Shown here one piece after another: positions 56,044-64,000 of a DNA stretch of 64,000 nucleotides (within the stretch, counting starts at the first letter, position 1; each line of letters begins with the position of its first letter). The stretch spans positions 3,038,001 through 3,102,000 of the forward strand of contig NZ_RKQF01000001.1 in the NCBI RefSeq assembly GCF_003814875.1, given 5' to 3'. The notes under the pieces were generated by a model. The model saw nothing but the letters and a program-made list of their open reading frames with translations. It was not told the origin of the DNA and ran no database searches. The position numbers and the translations under genes were made by a program. The DNA is from Streptomyces sp. Ag109_O5-1. Its GTDB lineage: Bacteria > Actinomycetota > Actinomycetes > Streptomycetales > Streptomycetaceae.

Positions 56044-57618
56044 TTACCGCTGCTGCTGGTGGATCGCCTGGAGCGCTGCGATGGCGGCCGCGTTCATGGC
56101 GTTCGCGGCCTCGTTCTGCTCGGCGGCGGTGCCGCTGTACAGCTGCTTGCGCAGCTGGTCGGCCGTGGCCTTGGCCAGTTCGGCCGGCGCGGCGCCGCGG
56201 TCCTGGCCGCGCAGCAGATGCGCGGGCGGGACGGCGCCCTGGGCGAACACACCGGGCTCGGCGGGCTGCTCCTCCAGCGCCTTGACCTGGCCCTGAAGGC
56301 CCTTGACGAGGTCCGCCAGCTCCACGATCGCCTCACCCTGCGTCTTGATGAGGTCGCTCTGGCCGGCGCTGTGCTCGTCGAGGATGCCCTTGACCAGTTC
56401 AGCGAGGTCGCTGCTCTTGAGTACGGCGTCCGAGTCGGTGTCGGTGGTGGTCTTGGTGACGTCGTCGGCGGGGGCGGTGTCCGCGCCCTTGTTGACGTCC
56501 TTGGCGGGGGTGCCGGCGTCGGCGGCCGGGGCCGGGTCGAGGTCGGCGGCCGAGTCGTCGCCGGCGTCGGGCGCGTCCTCGGCGGTCGGGGTGTCGTCGC
56601 CCGCGTCGGCCCCGGAGATCGGGGTGATCTCGGCCGGGTCGACGATGCCGACGAGTCGCCCGGCGGAGTCGTAGACGGCGACCATGGGCGCCTTGCCCTC
56701 GTCGCCGTCGGCCTTGCCGACCGGGTCGGTGGCCGCGGCCGGGGTCTCGACGGTCTCGGCGATGGTGCCTTCCGGCATGGGGGTCTCCTTCTTGGCGACC
56801 TCCTGGCCGCTCTCCTGAGATTCGGGGGCGGGTGGCAGGCTGGCGAGCACCTTCTCCAGGGAGGCGACCGCGTGCCGGATCGCCTGCTCGTTCGCGGCGG
56901 ACAGCGTGCGGCCGGCCTTCGCTACGTGGGACAGGGACTCGATGACGTCCAGCTGCGCCGGGTCGAAGGCGCGGAGGGCCTTGCCGATGGCGTCCATCTC
57001 GGCGGTGCCGCAGTCGACTTCGGCCTGCTCGTCCACGGCGAACGGCGCGAGGATCGAGATGGCGTAGTCGATGGCGTAGGCCGCGTCTTCGAGGTCGAGG
57101 GCAGCGTCGTAGTCGTCCGGGTCGGCCGAGGCGGCCTCCAGCATTTCCCGGTCGGACATGACGCCGAGCGCGCTCTTGGCGCGGGACAGGATGGACGTCC
57201 ACTTGCGGGCGGTCGCGGCGTCGACGGCCTCCCACGCGGGGCTGCCGGGGGTGTTGGGGTCGCCGGGTGCGTCCCCGTCTGGCTCGGCGAGGACCACGGT
57301 CGGGTCTAGGTCGGGGGCGTCTGCCATGTCCGCGTCCTTCTTGAGGCTGCCGGCCTGCTGGATGAGCTGGGCGAGGGCGCCGGGGGTGCCGGTCATCGTC
57401 ACCGTGTCGCCCGCGGCCGGTGCGGGGTCGGGCTCGGAGGTGGCGGTCTTGCCGATGAGGTCGCGCACGAAGGCGGGGTCCATCAGGCCGGCCTGGCTGC
57501 CGTCGGCGGCCTTGGCCATGAGGAAGGGCAGGCCGTTCGCGGCCTTGTCGACCAGGTCGACGCGGCCGATATTCGCGTCGACCAGCTCGGTGAAGTCGTC
57601 GTCGGGGATGTGGGGCAT
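56044..57618 (-). CDS. Scaffold-like capsid assembly protein
   Basis: A 524-residue acidic protein. The N-terminus (PDDDFTELVDANIGRVDLVD, LPFLMAKAA) resembles the region that follows XkdF-type proteases. A long Asp/Ala/Pro-rich disordered middle (about 275-400) leads to a C-terminal coiled coil (SDLAELVKGILDEHSAGQSD, GLQGQVKALEEQ), typical of scaffolds. ATG at 57618 overlaps the protease stop by one base. Confidence 0.75.
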   Translation of the reverse strand: MPHIPDDDFTELVDANIGRVDLVDKAANGLPFLMAKAADGSQAGLMDPAFVRDLIGKTATSEPDPAPAAGDTVTMTGTPGALAQLIQQAGSLKKDADMADAPDLDPTVVLAEPDGDAPGDPNTPGSPAWEAVDAATARKWTSILSRAKSALGVMSDREMLEAASADPDDYDAALDLEDAAYAIDYAISILAPFAVDEQAEVDCGTAEMDAIGKALRAFDPAQLDVIESLSHVAKAGRTLSAANEQAIRHAVASLEKVLASLPPAPESQESGQEVAKKETPMPEGTIAETVETPAAATDPVGKADGDEGKAPMVAVYDSAGRLVGIVDPAEITPISGADAGDDTPTAEDAPDAGDDSAADLDPAPAADAGTPAKDVNKGADTAPADDVTKTTTDTDSDAVLKSSDLAELVKGILDEHSAGQSDLIKTQGEAIVELADLVKGLQGQVKALEEQPAEPGVFAQGAVPPAHLLRGQDRGAAPAELAKATADQLRKQLYSGTAAEQNEAANAMNAAAIAALQAIHQQQR

Positions 57619-57989
57619 CAGCTACTCCGGGGGGTGATGCGGCGCGCTGTGCCCTGCGGGGAGAAACCGTTGACCCGCCCGGACTTGTAGAGCGCCCAGG
57701 CGTGCTCGTCGAGGACGGCACCGACGAGCCAGTCACCGGACTTCACGACGACGTCACCGAGGTCCCAGTCCGGGCCCCGGTAGATGTACGACTCGACGAC
57801 CGTTGCCGCGCCCTCGGTGCCGTCGGCATGGAACAGCCCGACGTCGGGGTTCTGGATGAACCGCCACGCGGCCTTTTCCAGCTCCTCCGGGGAGAAGAAA
57901 TCGCGGCCGCCGTCGGCGCCTCGCTTGATGGTGGGGTCAGGGCCTGCCTGGTAGGCGACGCCGAGGACGTAACGCTGCTCGGTGGGCAA
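57618..57989 (-). CDS. XkdF-type prohead serine protease candidate
   Basis: A 123-residue protein of the XkdF family, a putative head-maturation protease: EQRYVLGVAYQAGPDPTIKR, DVGLFHADGTEGAATVVESY and DWLVGAVLDEHAWALYKSG. The His near residue 55 and the Ser in VVESY are candidates for the catalytic pair. TTG at 57989 is chosen because AGGAGG lies 8 nt upstream; longer frames overlap the portal gene. Confidence 0.78.
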   Translation of the reverse strand: MPTEQRYVLGVAYQAGPDPTIKRGADGGRDFFSPEELEKAAWRFIQNPDVGLFHADGTEGAATVVESYIYRGPDWDLGDVVVKSGDWLVGAVLDEHAWALYKSGRVNGFSPQGTARRITPRSS

Positions 57990-58000
57990 GGGTGGACCTC

Positions 58001-60982
58001 CTACGCGGGCACCACGGCACAGCGGCAGTTCGGATGGATGGGTGGGGAGGTATCGCCGCTCGGGTACGGGGCGCCGATGGGGACGCGGCCGGCGGCGGCG
58101 TTCGCGGCGCAGGTCGGGCAGGCGTCTTCCTCTGCCAGCCACCGGCCCTCGCGGACGTCGTGGCGCTGGTAGAGGGCCTGCGCGGCAGCACCGGACACGC
58201 GGGTGACCTCGGTGGTGGTGGCTGCCGCGAGCCGGGCGGGGTCGGCCTGGGTCATGGCGGCCGCGATGTCGGCCGGGGCCATGCCGGACCTGGTGCCATG
58301 GGCGAGGGCCCAGGCGGCACCGCGGAGCCAGCTGGTGGCGAACCGGTCGGCGGCCTGCCCGATGCTGTCGAGGAGGACGGCCAGGCCGGCGGCCGCGCCG
58401 AGGGTGTCGAGCACGGCATGGGCCTTGTCGGTGTCGCCGGGCTTCCACCCGCCGAGCCGCATCGGTTCGCCATCGACCAGGGCGGCGGCGGCCGCCGACC
58501 CGACGAGGTAGGCGTCCGTGTACAGCCCGGTGAGGGGCTGAACGAGGCCGCTGGCAATGTCGAGGCCCTGCGACAGCAACCAGGCCGGAGCAGCGGCCGT
58601 CAGCGCCGTTGACGTGGCGGTGGGGTCGTTGCCCTGCCCGCTGTCCTGGTAGTCGCGGGCCAACTGCTGCGCCCGCTGCGGGGTCAGCGTGGAGGCGGCT
58701 GCGGTCGCGATGAGCGGCACCCAGTAGTTGGCGACGCGCTCGTCAGCGGCCCAGCCGGGCCATCCTTTTGGGCCGCCGTCACCGGCCTTCTCCAGCGGGG
58801 CGGGCTCGTCGTCGCCGCAGCCGAGTGCGTTGAGCACCGCGTCCAGGGCGTCGAGGAGTTCGGGGCGTACGGCGGGGTTCCCGGCGAGCTGCGCGGGGTC
58901 CCACCAGGCGATGGCCTCGACCTGGTCACCGTCGGGGTCGTCGGGGTTGGTGACCTGGTCACGGCCGGTGAGCGGTACGGACGCCTCACTGGCGACGGTC
59001 CAGACGATGCCCTCGTAGATGCCGCAGCCCCAGCCGCCTGTCTGCTGGCCCGGCGGGGGTATGCAGCCGGTTTCCTCGGCCCACTCCCGCCATGCCCCAA
59101 GCAGGGGTGTCTCGTTGCCTTCCAGGTGGCCACCGGGGAACTCCCACGTCCCCGCGGCGGGGTCGGTGGAGTCCAGCGCCCGCTGGATCATCAGTACGCG
59201 GCCGGTGTCTTCGGCCTGGACCGCGAGCCCGGCGACAGCCACCTGGCCGGCGTCCTTGCACACCTGGGCACGGCCGGCCTGGTTCAGGCGGCGGCCGGTG
59301 CGTTCGTCGACGTGCCGGAACTCGAAGTCGCGCCAGAGCCGCGAGCGGCGGCGGGCCTTGCGGAAGGTCCGGAAGGCGGTCATCTCCCGCTTGGCCAGCT
59401 CGGGGTCGGCTTCCTTGCCGAGCGGTGTCTCCGTCGGCGAGCCGTCGGTGCCGCTGTCGGTGACCTGCTGGGCGCCCGGCGGGATCGCTGCGGGGCCGTA
59501 CAGCTGCTCGGCGAGCGGTTCGTTGACGATCGGCGGGTTCGGCTGGGTGCCCTCGACGCCGGTGAACACCGTTTGCGGCAGTGCCGCGTTCGGGGCTGGT
59601 GCGGCGGTCTCGCGGTCGATGGGCCCGGCGACGCCGTACAGCGCCGACAGCGGGATCGGCCCGGACCGGGTGGAGTAGATGAACCGGGGTACGGGCTGGC
59701 CCTCGGGCTCGGACAGGCCGTATCGCATCTCGCGTACGTCGGTCGGGCTGATGGCGCCGAGGTTGACGTAGATCTGGTCGGCCTGAGCCTGCTGGAGCCT
59801 GTCGACCTGCTCCTCTCCCAGGTCGAACGCGAACTGGAGCGGGAGCCCGAGGTCGTCCTGAAGAAAGCTCGTCAGGATGCCCTGGACGTGCCGGATCAGG
59901 GGCAGGTCGCCGATGCGGTGCCCGACGTCGCCCTGTGACTCACTGCTGGAGAGGTTGACGGTCTCCGTGAATCCCAGGTCGCTCGGGACGACGTGGTACG
60001 CGGCGGCCGTCTTGCGCATCAGGAACAGGCTGAAGCTGTCGCTGAAGTCCTTCTCGTTGGACCAGCTGATGCCCGACCCGCCGGGCAGCCACTTGATCTG
60101 GTGCTTGGCGGCCTGGTCGCCGTACATGGCGGCGTCCCAGTAGGTCTGGAACTCCTCGATCTGCTCCGGGGACCAGGTTTCGGGGGCGCTCGCGAACGCC
60201 TCGGGGATGTTGCCCTCGGTGAACCGCTGCAAGAAATACTGCTGGAACCGGAGATCCGTGTTCGCGTTGAGCAAGATCGACTCAAGCGGCGCCGTGCCAT
60301 AAGGGCTGTCGGCGATCTTCCGGAACGGCACGTAGATGAGGTCGCGGGTGCGGAGCCAGTTCCACGGCAGGCCCTGCGCGTACTGCACGTACGCGGGGGC
60401 CGGGTCCTTCGGGGTGTTGCCCCAGTAGTCGAGGAGCGGGGCAATCGTGGTGCCGTCCACGACGCGCAGGCCGACCGCGTCGCCGCGGCGGTTGCGCATC
60501 CGGTACAGGGTGCCGGCGTCGTACGCGAGGATGTCGTACAGCCAGGCGGCGAGCCACGTCGTGAACGGCTGGTCGCGGTCAGGCTTGGCGAGCGCGGCCA
60601 TGCCGGTCGCGATGGCTTCGGTGACGTCGCCCCGGTGCGTCTCAGACGGGATCAGGCTCCAGTCCAGGGAGCGGATGGAGTCGATCCGGTGCCAGATCGC
60701 GATCTGCGCGACGTCGTAGGACTCGATGAGTCCCTTCAGTGTGGAGAACGCCACCCGCTCGTGCGTGCGGGGCCGGGTGGCGATGTTGTAGCCGGTCGCG
60801 TAGTCCTGCGAGCGCGGCGTACGGGAGTACCCGTCGTACGGGGCGACGGGCTCGCCCGGACTGAACGGGGAGGCCGGCGTCATCTGCGCCGCGGCCTCAC
60901 CGGCCTCCAGTTCCTCGGGTGCGCCGGGTACACCCGGTGCGAATGCCTTACGGAGCTGCGCAAGGCGAGAACGGACACCCAT
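58001..60982 (-). CDS. Portal protein fused to Nudix hydrolase and MuF-like domain
   Basis: A single 993-residue chain with three modules. Residues about 45-470 are a SPP1/HK97-type portal (EQIEEFQTYWDAAMYGDQAA, DSFSLFLMRKTAAAYHVVPS). Residues about 580-715 are a Nudix domain with a complete box at 618-640: GHLEGN, E624, then RE at 632-633, EE at 636-637 and G639. Residues about 745-993 are MuF-like, ending in the CPTC...HPNCRC zinc site (955-988). Portal and MuF fusions are known, but the Nudix module is unusual. ATG at 60982. Confidence 0.9.
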   Translation of the reverse strand: MGVRSRLAQLRKAFAPGVPGAPEELEAGEAAAQMTPASPFSPGEPVAPYDGYSRTPRSQDYATGYNIATRPRTHERVAFSTLKGLIESYDVAQIAIWHRIDSIRSLDWSLIPSETHRGDVTEAIATGMAALAKPDRDQPFTTWLAAWLYDILAYDAGTLYRMRNRRGDAVGLRVVDGTTIAPLLDYWGNTPKDPAPAYVQYAQGLPWNWLRTRDLIYVPFRKIADSPYGTAPLESILLNANTDLRFQQYFLQRFTEGNIPEAFASAPETWSPEQIEEFQTYWDAAMYGDQAAKHQIKWLPGGSGISWSNEKDFSDSFSLFLMRKTAAAYHVVPSDLGFTETVNLSSSESQGDVGHRIGDLPLIRHVQGILTSFLQDDLGLPLQFAFDLGEEQVDRLQQAQADQIYVNLGAISPTDVREMRYGLSEPEGQPVPRFIYSTRSGPIPLSALYGVAGPIDRETAAPAPNAALPQTVFTGVEGTQPNPPIVNEPLAEQLYGPAAIPPGAQQVTDSGTDGSPTETPLGKEADPELAKREMTAFRTFRKARRRSRLWRDFEFRHVDERTGRRLNQAGRAQVCKDAGQVAVAGLAVQAEDTGRVLMIQRALDSTDPAAGTWEFPGGHLEGNETPLLGAWREWAEETGCIPPPGQQTGGWGCGIYEGIVWTVASEASVPLTGRDQVTNPDDPDGDQVEAIAWWDPAQLAGNPAVRPELLDALDAVLNALGCGDDEPAPLEKAGDGGPKGWPGWAADERVANYWVPLIATAAASTLTPQRAQQLARDYQDSGQGNDPTATSTALTAAAPAWLLSQGLDIASGLVQPLTGLYTDAYLVGSAAAAALVDGEPMRLGGWKPGDTDKAHAVLDTLGAAAGLAVLLDSIGQAADRFATSWLRGAAWALAHGTRSGMAPADIAAAMTQADPARLAAATTTEVTRVSGAAAQALYQRHDVREGRWLAEEDACPTCAANAAAGRVPIGAPYPSGDTSPPIHPNCRCAVVPA

Positions 60983-60997
60983 GCGGAACGAGCCCCC

Positions 60998-62404
60998 TCA
61001 CATGTTTCTTCGGTTCCGGAAGGCTTCGTTGCGTGCTCGGCGGCGGGCCTCGGCCTCGTCGACGGGCGGGGTCTCGGGTGCGGGTTGGTCCGGTTCGGCC
61101 GGCGGTTCCGGCTCCGGGTCTGGGGTGGGGCCGGGCAGCGCCGACTCGGTCTTGGCCCGGTAGTGGTTGATCCAGGCGTGGGCGCCGGTACGGTCCAAGA
61201 GCAGGTACGCCAGGGCCTGGCTGGTGGCGTCCACTTGGTCGTCGTGGCTGGCGTTGGGGAAGCCCGCGGCCTCGTCGATGAGCTCGTCCGGGTCGAACAA
61301 CGCGACCTCCGCCTCGGGCAGGAGCACGTTGCCGGCCTCGATGACCGGGGAAACGGCGTTGGCGCGGGCGTACTTGGACTCGGTCGGGGTGACCGCGATG
61401 ATCCCGGGGACCTTGCTCTTCAAGGTGGAGATGACGGCTGTGCCGTTGGCCTTGTCCTCGACCAATTTCGCGGTGGCCTGCGGCCAGCGCTTCACCATGG
61501 CCTGGAAGGCCTTGACGGTGTCCGTGAAGGAGAGCCGCTTGCGGACCTGGTCGAGGAGGTAGACGTTCGCGCCCTTACGGGCCCACACCTGACCGACGAC
61601 GTAGTCCGAGGAGCGGGTGTCCTTGAACGACATGTCCCAGGACATGACGACCTGGTCGACGTCGTGGACCCAGTAGGCGTCCGCGTTGGTCTCGTGCTGG
61701 GACCACAGGGGGGTGCTGTAGCGGCGCCACCAGTTACGTTTCCACACGTCACCGGAGACCGGGGACGGTCGACCCTGATAGAGGGAGTTCCAGGTGCGGG
61801 AGCCGACGTCCTGGCGGGTGTCTTCCCAGTCTTTCGGGGTGCGGCCTCGTGCCGACTCCAGGTACTCGCCGGGGGCACGGCCGAGCGGGTCGGTCTCGCC
61901 CTTGTTCGGGTCGTGGTCGGCTTGCGCGGGGATGTTGATGTGCCGCCACTCGCCGCGTACGTCCTGGGCGAGGAGACGGCCGGCTAGGTCGTCCTCGTGC
62001 CATCGGGTGAGCACCACGATGACCACGGCGTTCGGGGCGAAACGTGTGCGCGCTGTGTCAGTCCAGAAGTCCCACACGCGATCCCGGAAAACCTGGCTCT
62101 CGGCCTGGGCTCGGTCCTTGATGGGGTCGTCGATGATGAGGACGTCGACGGGCCTGCCGGTGAGGGCTCCCTGAACGCCGACGGAGTAGACGCCACCGTC
62201 GTGGTCCTGGATCTGCCACTCCGACGCGGAGGACGTGTCCCGGCGGACCCGCAGGCCGAACTTCTCCGGGTTGGCCTGAATGTCGTTGCGGATCGCGCGG
62301 CCCCACCGGCGGGCGGTGCCCAACTCGTACGAGGCGATGCCGATACGCAGGTCAGGGTTACGGGCCAGCAGCCACGCCGGGAACGTGCGACTGACCCGCT
62401 GACT
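60998..62404 (-). CDS. Large terminase, main part (requires -1 frameshift)
   Basis: About 468 codons of the packaging motor. Read from the slippery site, the frame begins SQRVSRTFPAWLLARNPDLR, continues with IGIASYELGTARRWGRAI, Walker B VDVLIIDDP, the LTRWHEDDLAGRLL motif, then the nuclease domain with SWDMSFKD, VEDKANG and ASHDDQVDATSQAL. It ends in a Pro/Glu-rich tail and a basic helix. No start codon or ribosome site precedes the frame except an internal TTG near 62323. Joined to the 62622 part it makes a normal-length 541-residue terminase. Confidence 0.88.
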   Translation of the reverse strand, partial: SQRVSRTFPAWLLARNPDLRIGIASYELGTARRWGRAIRNDIQANPEKFGLRVRRDTSSASEWQIQDHDGGVYSVGVQGALTGRPVDVLIIDDPIKDRAQAESQVFRDRVWDFWTDTARTRFAPNAVVIVVLTRWHEDDLAGRLLAQDVRGEWRHINIPAQADHDPNKGETDPLGRAPGEYLESARGRTPKDWEDTRQDVGSRTWNSLYQGRPSPVSGDVWKRNWWRRYSTPLWSQHETNADAYWVHDVDQVVMSWDMSFKDTRSSDYVVGQVWARKGANVYLLDQVRKRLSFTDTVKAFQAMVKRWPQATAKLVEDKANGTAVISTLKSKVPGIIAVTPTESKYARANAVSPVIEAGNVLLPEAEVALFDPDELIDEAAGFPNASHDDQVDATSQALAYLLLDRTGAHAWINHYRAKTESALPGPTPDPEPEPPAEPDQPAPETPPVDEAEARRRARNEAFRNRRNM

Positions 62405-62410
62405 TTTCCC
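62404..62410 (-). other. In-phase GGGAAAA heptamer in the terminase gene
   Basis: G GGA AAA in the zero frame (X XXY YYZ). A -1 slip here joins PPQEGK to SQRVSR and restores the Walker A region. Programmed frameshift, real mutation or sequencing error are all possible. Confidence 0.6.
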
Positions 62411-62622
62411 TCCTGGGGAGGCATCGTCCAGATGAGGCGCCGGCAGCGGCCCTCAGCGACGTCGATAAGGCTCTGGTCGAGCAAGTCCAGGGCCGGGGTG
62501 AGGACGACCCGGGGGTCCAGGTCTTCCGCCAGGCCGTGGGGGGTGAAGTAGCGGTCCGCGGCGGCGCTGCGGCCCTCCAGGCGGTCGGCGGCCATCGCGA
62601 GCGCGTCCTGGTCAGTGGACAC
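62404..62622 (-). CDS. Large terminase, N-terminal part
   Basis: 73 codons from GTG 62622 (GGGAGGAGG about 9 nt upstream): an N-terminal helical region (ALAMAADRLEGRSAAADRYF), then LTPALDLLDQSLIDVAEG and RRLIWTMPPQEGK, the start of the terminase Walker A. Without a frameshift the frame runs on through Arg/Ser/Pro-rich out-of-phase sequence to a stop at 61984, which is not a plausible protein. Confidence 0.8.
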
Positions 62623-62645
62623 CTCGGCGCCTCCTCCCGTGGCTG

Positions 62646-63113
62646 CTACTGGGCGGTGAGGGCGGTGTGCAAGGTGTCCAGCACGCCGAGGACGTCGGGG
62701 ATACGCATGAAGTCCATGTGCACCTCCAGGCGGCCTTCGTCGGTGACCTTGATCTCCCACTCGCCGCCGAAGTCCTCGTCGTTCCACCAGTAGGTGCCGG
62801 GCCCGGCCGCGGCGATCCCGTCGGGGGCGTTCTCGAACCAGCCCTTGCCCATGAGCTGGTCGATGGCCTCGCCGACGGGTTTGTGTGGCATGCCCTTGAA
62901 CTCGATGGTTCCGCGGGCCTGGTCGTCGACGCAGACGGTGCCCTCGCCGAGCCCTTCCTTCTCCCACTCCATCCGCAGGTCGCAGCACCCGGTGGGGTAG
63001 CCCATCTGGCCCAGGAAGGGGAACGCCGCGATGGCCGCGGTGACGGCCGCTTCCTGCTGGGCCTTGAAGGCGCGTTCCCAGTCGTCGAGGGCGAGTTCTG
63101 CTTCGAGCTGCAC
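62646..63113 (-). CDS. Hypothetical protein between terminase genes
   Basis: A 155-residue acidic protein of unknown function (LALDDWERAFKAQQEAAVTA, GYPTGCCDLRMEWEKEGLGE, GGEWEIKVTDEGRLEVHMDF). No HNH or HTH motif is visible. GTG at 63113 with GGAG upstream. It lies between the two terminase subunits in the operon. Confidence 0.65.
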   Translation of the reverse strand: MQLEAELALDDWERAFKAQQEAAVTAAIAAFPFLGQMGYPTGCCDLRMEWEKEGLGEGTVCVDDQARGTIEFKGMPHKPVGEAIDQLMGKGWFENAPDGIAAAGPGTYWWNDEDFGGEWEIKVTDEGRLEVHMDFMRIPDVLGVLDTLHTALTAQ

Positions 63114-63136
63114 GTATTGCTCCGGAGGGGTGGGGG

Positions 63137-63727
63137 TTAGACGGCGCGCAGGTGGCGGGCGGCGGCCTTGCGGGCGGCGTCCGCGGCCTGGCCGGTTACG
63201 CCGGCGGCGGCGAGTGCCGCTTCGAGGGCGGACACGAGCGCGTCGGCCTGGCGTTCGGTGACCCGGGCCATGCGGTCCTCGATGCCGAGTTTGGCGATCA
63301 GGCCGAGGACATGGCCGGTACGGTCCATCGCCCGTTCGTACAGGGCGATCTCGGCGCGCAGCTGTTCGGAGCCGGCGGCCCCTTCGTAGCGGATGCGGTC
63401 GCCGAGGTCGTTGACGATGCTGCTGATGGCCTCCTGCCAGGCGACGACCTGGCCGGCGAGGCGGGACAGGGCGGCGAACGGGTCGCCGACGGGGGTGACG
63501 TCGAGGGTGGCCAGGATCTGGCGGGCCTCAAGGTCGGCGAGTTCGGCAGCCGCGGCGATGCGCTGGTTGCGCGTGTTGCCGCCGTGGAACTTGCACCGGC
63601 CGATCCCGACGTGGTCGGTACCGAACCCGGCCACGAGGGAGCAGGTGTCGCCGGGCTGACCTTGCCGTTTCTGGGCCCCGCAGCGCGGCTTGCCGTCGCC
63701 CGCGTGCTCGGGGCGCAGGCCGCTCAA
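63137..63727 (-). CDS. Zinc-knuckle and helical packaging-associated protein
   Basis: A 196-residue protein. The N-terminal CGAQKRQGQPGDTC...GTDHVGIGRCKFHGGNT is a Cys/His zinc motif recurring upstream of terminases in Streptomyces phages. The rest is helical (ELADLEARQILATLDVTPVG, LYERAMDRTGHVLGLIAKLG). It may be a small-terminase partner. TTG at 63727 overlaps the upstream stop by TTGA. Confidence 0.68.
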   Translation of the reverse strand: MSGLRPEHAGDGKPRCGAQKRQGQPGDTCSLVAGFGTDHVGIGRCKFHGGNTRNQRIAAAAELADLEARQILATLDVTPVGDPFAALSRLAGQVVAWQEAISSIVNDLGDRIRYEGAAGSEQLRAEIALYERAMDRTGHVLGLIAKLGIEDRMARVTERQADALVSALEAALAAAGVTGQAADAARKAAARHLRAV

Positions 63728-64000
63728 TCCCGGCTCCTCTGGTTAAGGCGGAGCGCGCGAGTACGGCGGTCGTCGATGGACAGCACGGCTTCCACGGCCT
63801 TGAGGTCGCCCTTCATCGCCGCGGGCCACACCGCGGCCTGGAGCCGGTCCAGGCGCAGGATCTGTAGGACCCGCAGCGGGTCCACGGAGATGCCGTCGTA
63901 CTGGGTGTCCGCGACCGCCGTGGCAGCGTCGAGGGCGTCCACGACGTCCGGGTAGTTGAGCCGGTCGGCGATGGTGTGCCAGTCGACGCCGGCCAGGCGC
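63724..64000 (-). CDS. Small terminase subunit candidate, C-terminal part
   Basis: The gene enters from the right edge and stops at 63724. The visible part reads GVDWHTIADRLNYPDVVDAL (the end of an HTH), then LQILRLDRLQAAVWPAAMKG and LKAVEAVLSIDDRRTRALRL, the helix and C-terminus typical of small terminases in actinophages that recognise the packaging site. The true start lies beyond base 64000. Confidence 0.7.
   Translation of the reverse strand, partial: RLAGVDWHTIADRLNYPDVVDALDAATAVADTQYDGISVDPLRVLQILRLDRLQAAVWPAAMKGDLKAVEAVLSIDDRRTRALRLNQRSRD

Larger units (their letters stand above)
4252..64000. mobile_element. Phage-like integrated element(s), right end outside window
   Basis: The left end is defined by an outward-facing tyrosine integrase and excisionase at 4.25-5.83 kb. 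Phage DNA-metabolism genes occupy 6-13.5 kb and a complete siphovirus late module occupies 34.5-64 kb, still open at the right edge. Between them lie about 20 kb of cargo: a graspetide cluster, recombinases, phoU and a phosphatase. The single-prophage reading assumes the cargo was acquired by the phage. Host-looking genes and a methyltransferase pseudogene at 30.7-34.2 kb allow the alternative that two elements flank a chromosomal remnant. Confidence 0.6.

Noticed and set aside
59993..61987. 664-codon plus-strand frame across portal and terminase genes
   Set aside because: Spans two well-supported minus-strand genes and reads as Gly/Val/Arg low complexity.

Overview
The window is very GC-rich DNA with many GTG and TTG starts and tightly overlapping minus-strand operons. 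The gene families point to Streptomyces or a close relative: bacterial Hen1, a DUF4232-type lipoprotein, an F420-dependent LLM oxidoreductase, WhiB, NsdA-like TPR regulators, DUF6415/DUF6099/DUF6087-type proteins and a graspetide RiPP cluster. Most of the window is an integrated phage-like element, or two abutting ones, carried in such a chromosome.

Layout. 1-3.84 kb is ordinary host chromosome (hen1, lipoprotein, LLM oxidoreductase, DUF6099-like). 3.84-4.25 kb is the probable attachment region; no tRNA is visible. 4.25-13.47 kb is a leftward phage early module: tyrosine integrase, excisionase, RepA-like ATPase, primase-polymerase, two endonuclease VII genes, a permuted NlpC/P60 protein, zinc and HTH proteins, WhiB and a Sak4-like ATPase. 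It starts from an operator-like region at 13.5-13.7 kb. 14.0-21.2 kb holds an aspartimidylated-graspetide-type cluster (precursor, ATP-grasp ligase, PIMT-like methyltransferase, JmjC/cupin protein) and its regulators. 21.2-30.7 kb is an accessory zone with an epimerase, two more tyrosine recombinases (one degenerate), a low-GC ETEC_3214-like membrane protein, an orphan HicA-like protein and a GIY-YIG protein. 30.7-34.45 kb looks chromosomal in origin: phoU paralogue, small membrane protein, SpoIIE-type phosphatase, a wrecked methyltransferase gene and a possible transposon end. 34.5-64 kb is a leftward siphovirus late module in canonical order: small terminase candidate, large terminase, portal, protease, scaffold, capsid, head-tail proteins, tail tube, G/GT chaperone, tape measure, tail tip, tailspike, papain-like protease, holin-like protein and endolysin.

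How it fits together. If this is one prophage, the circle would run terminase, structure, lysis, cargo, DNA metabolism, xis-int, attP. The right end would then lie beyond base 64000, and about 20 kb of cargo including a RiPP cluster would sit between the lysis and early modules. The alternative is an integrative element at 4.2-30.7 kb, next to chromosomal remnants, next to a separate prophage from 34.5 kb. The right-hand att site is not in the window, so the sequence cannot decide.

Most notable: a portal protein with an intact Nudix domain and a MuF-like domain in one 993-residue chain; a large terminase readable only by a -1 shift at an in-phase GGGAAAA in its Walker A motif; a clear -1 slippery site in the tail chaperone; and a graspetide cluster inside a phage-like context. 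Family assignments come from recognising motifs by eye; no database search was run.
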